Source of the DNA: Ichthyophis bannanicus
Lineage: Eukaryota > Chordata > Amphibia > Gymnophiona > Ichthyophiidae
Assembly: GCA_033557465.1 (NCBI GenBank)
Contig: CM066034.1
Span: 410,666,159 to 410,730,158 of the forward strand
DNA: 64,000 nt
Direction: 5' to 3'
Of the stretch, positions 62,625-64,000 are shown piece by piece. Position numbers and translations under genes: made by a program. Within the stretch, counting starts at the first letter, position 1. Each line of letters begins with the position of its first letter. The notes under the pieces were generated by a model, which was not told where the DNA came from, made no database searches, and saw nothing but the letters and a program-made list of their open reading frames with translations.

Positions 62625-62965
62625 AGAACAGAAGAAATGCCATACTGGGTCAGACCAAGGTCCATCAAGCCCAGTATCCTGTTTCCAACAGCAGTCAATC
62701 CAGGTCACAAGTACCTGTCAGGTTCCCAAAAATGTACATGGATTCCATGTCTTTTTATCCCAGGGTAAGCAGTGGATTTCCCTGGTCCTCTTTAATAATG
62801 GTTTATGGACTTTTCCTCCAAGAACTTGTCCAAACCTTTTTTAAACCCAGCTAAACTAACAGCTTTTACTACATAATCCAGTAACAAATTCCAGAGTTTG
62901 ATCATGCATTGAATAAAAAAATATTTTTTTCCCATTAGTCTTAAATGGGCTATATTGTAGCTTCT
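62625..62965 (-). mobile_element. CR1 3' fragment (antisense) inside the L2
   Basis: Begins with 'aagaacagaagaaatgccat' and 'actgggtcagaccaaggtcc', the complement of the CR1 3' end, and reaches the ORF2 C-terminal code ('ccagagtttgatcatgcatt'). The L2 resumes at 62966. It shows the uninterrupted version of the CR1 segment split by DIRS at 38936. Confidence 0.82.
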
Positions 62966-63772
62966 GGACTTTGTCATGGAAACAGTCAAACAAAGTCTGG
63001 GCAGAAGAGAGAGAGAGATGGGGGGAGGAGTCACCTTGAGAAGAGAATCGAGCATAGTGAAGAGACAATGAGGGTCAGAGGCAAGAGAGTTAGTTGGACA
63101 TAGTACTCTTGCTTGAAGAGTGCTATGGCTGATTGGAAAGAGGTTAGCATGACTTTGAAATATAGGAAGTCAGCAAGGTTACTTGATTTAAGCCAGAGGC
63201 ACAGATGAACAGGCACAGGAGCATAGGTAGCGGGTTGTTGAGGACAGCCAGGATCGAAGTACAGTACACCTCACAGGGCATGGAATTGAGGGAGCAAGTG
63301 CATTCAGAGCAGAGGAGAGTATAGTGTTATAGGAAGATACTGCTTCATCAATGGACTCAGATGACATAGTGGAGGAAAGAGGTGATAAGACAGCAGTGGA
63401 GAGAGCTGAAGGGTCAATAGTGTGAAGATTACTAAACATGTTGGTGGAGATCAGGCGAGACCAAGATGGGGAGTGGTTAAGAGTGAAGGTTAGGAGGTGA
63501 TAGCTGGATAAGGGAAGAACTGAGGTGGAGAAGGAAGTTTGAGGACTGGCAGTTGGAGGAGAAGACTAGGTCAAGTCAGTGGTCATGCTTGTGAGTAGGA
63601 GTGATAGAGCACAGCTGGAGGTTGAATGAGGAAGTTAGGGAAAAGAGCTTTTAGACATAAGGGTCAGAAGGGTCATTAATATGAATGTTAAAATCCCCAA
63701 AAATAAGGGAAGGGGAAGATGCATCCAGAAAGGGGGAGAGCCGAGATTCAGTCGGTGAGAAAAGTAGAGGTG
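62966..63772 (-). pseudogene. L2 LINE ORF2, linker and endonuclease side (antisense)
   Basis: The minus-strand frame 63439-63188 ('MSSESIDEAVSSYNTILSSAL', split as 'MSSESIDEAV' and 'YNTILSSAL') matches the linker of the L2 at 35645-35720 ('MSSESVDEVVAFYNAALSSAL'). Further upstream (to 63772) 'FGDFNIHINDPSD'-like text is degraded. It is the same element as 61338-62624. Confidence 0.75.
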
Positions 63773-64000
63773 TCATGTCAGGACATGCTAGGGAGATAAA
63801 GTTCCTAGATGAAATAAATGACTGCTTCTTGGAGCAGCTGGTTCATGAACCGACCAGAGGGGAAGCCATATTAGACCTAGTCCTTAGTGGAACACCAGAT
63901 CTAGTGCAAGAGATAAGGGTGTTGGGGCCACTTGGCAATAGTGATCATAACATGATCGCCTTTGATTTAATTAGTGGAGGAGGGATAGTAAGGAAATCCA
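63773..64000 (+). mobile_element. Young CR1 copy, 5' truncated, running off the window
   Basis: Starts at 'tgtcatgtcaggacatgcta' and matches CR1-A 11150-11380 with about 2-3 differences in 228 bases. It encodes the endonuclease end ('DEINDCFLEQLVHEPTRGEA', 'LGPLGNSDHNMIAFDLI'). The frame is open as far as it goes. The near identity supports recent CR1 activity. Confidence 0.9.

Noticed and set aside
1..64000. CRISPR array, operon or prokaryotic defence system
   Set aside because: All coding sequence belongs to eukaryotic transposable elements; no array of direct repeats with unique spacers is present.

Overview
The window is a gene-poor stretch of a large vertebrate genome made almost entirely of transposable elements. 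No host gene, tRNA gene, rRNA gene, CRISPR array or operon was recognised. The mixture points to a tetrapod with a big repeat-rich genome: DIRS tyrosine-recombinase retrotransposons, CR1/L3-type and L2-type LINEs, L1-like elements, a class I endogenous retrovirus, hAT and mariner DNA transposons, and MIR/CORE-like tRNA SINEs. An amphibian (a caecilian fits best) is my guess; a reptile is not excluded. This is inference from repeat types, not from a host gene.

Layout. 1-865: tRNA-SINE copies in tandem and inverted order. 866-1905: CpG-rich then AT-rich DNA without a gene. 1906-3000: 3' remnant of a DIRS element (family B). 3001-13738: a near-complete DIRS element (family A) with gag, RT-RNase H-methyltransferase and tyrosine recombinase. 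A chimeric RT-fragment/SINE insert breaks its gag, and a full-length CR1 (9544-13676) with two intact ORFs sits in its right inverted repeat. 14544-20242: a 5.7-kb non-autonomous hAT element with a perfect 8-bp target duplication, carrying a minisatellite, an antisense L2-like LINE and an internal palindrome. 20251-21101: a split MITE-like repeat and a SINE. 21102-26367: a deleted class I ERV with both LTRs and a tRNA-Gly primer site.

26368-37870: an L2 LINE split by a DIRS-B complex (27733-35222). That complex holds a second, antisense DIRS-B, which is itself split by an ORF1-only L1-like element (30567-32707) with 130-bp promoter-like monomers. 37887-38484: an antisense solo LTR. 38485-40720: L2 and CR1 fragments and an internally deleted DIRS-A. 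40721-45480: an antisense L1/Tx1-like ORF2 relic. 46990-61337: one antisense CR1 copy split by a stack of insertions: an L2 tail, an L1 tail, a solo LTR, a second ORF1-only L1 element, a mariner, and a sense CR1. That sense CR1 in turn holds a 3.75-kb DNA transposon of a type I cannot name, whose gene is interrupted by a 1.1-kb near-perfect palindrome. 61338-63772: an antisense L2. 63773-64000: the start of another young CR1.

How the parts relate. The CR1 at 9544 looks recent: both ORFs are open and the fragment at the window end is nearly identical to it. The ORF1-only elements have long target duplications and poly(A) tails, as expected if an L1 machinery moved them in trans. The tRNA SINE ends in a tail resembling the L2-like LINE tails, which suggests tail-sharing between SINE and LINE. 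The nesting order gives a relative chronology of activity. Best candidates for undescribed biology: the two ORF1-only L1 families, the unnamed transposon, the long palindrome with target duplication, and a long -1-frame ORF over the RT gene that is open in both DIRS families.
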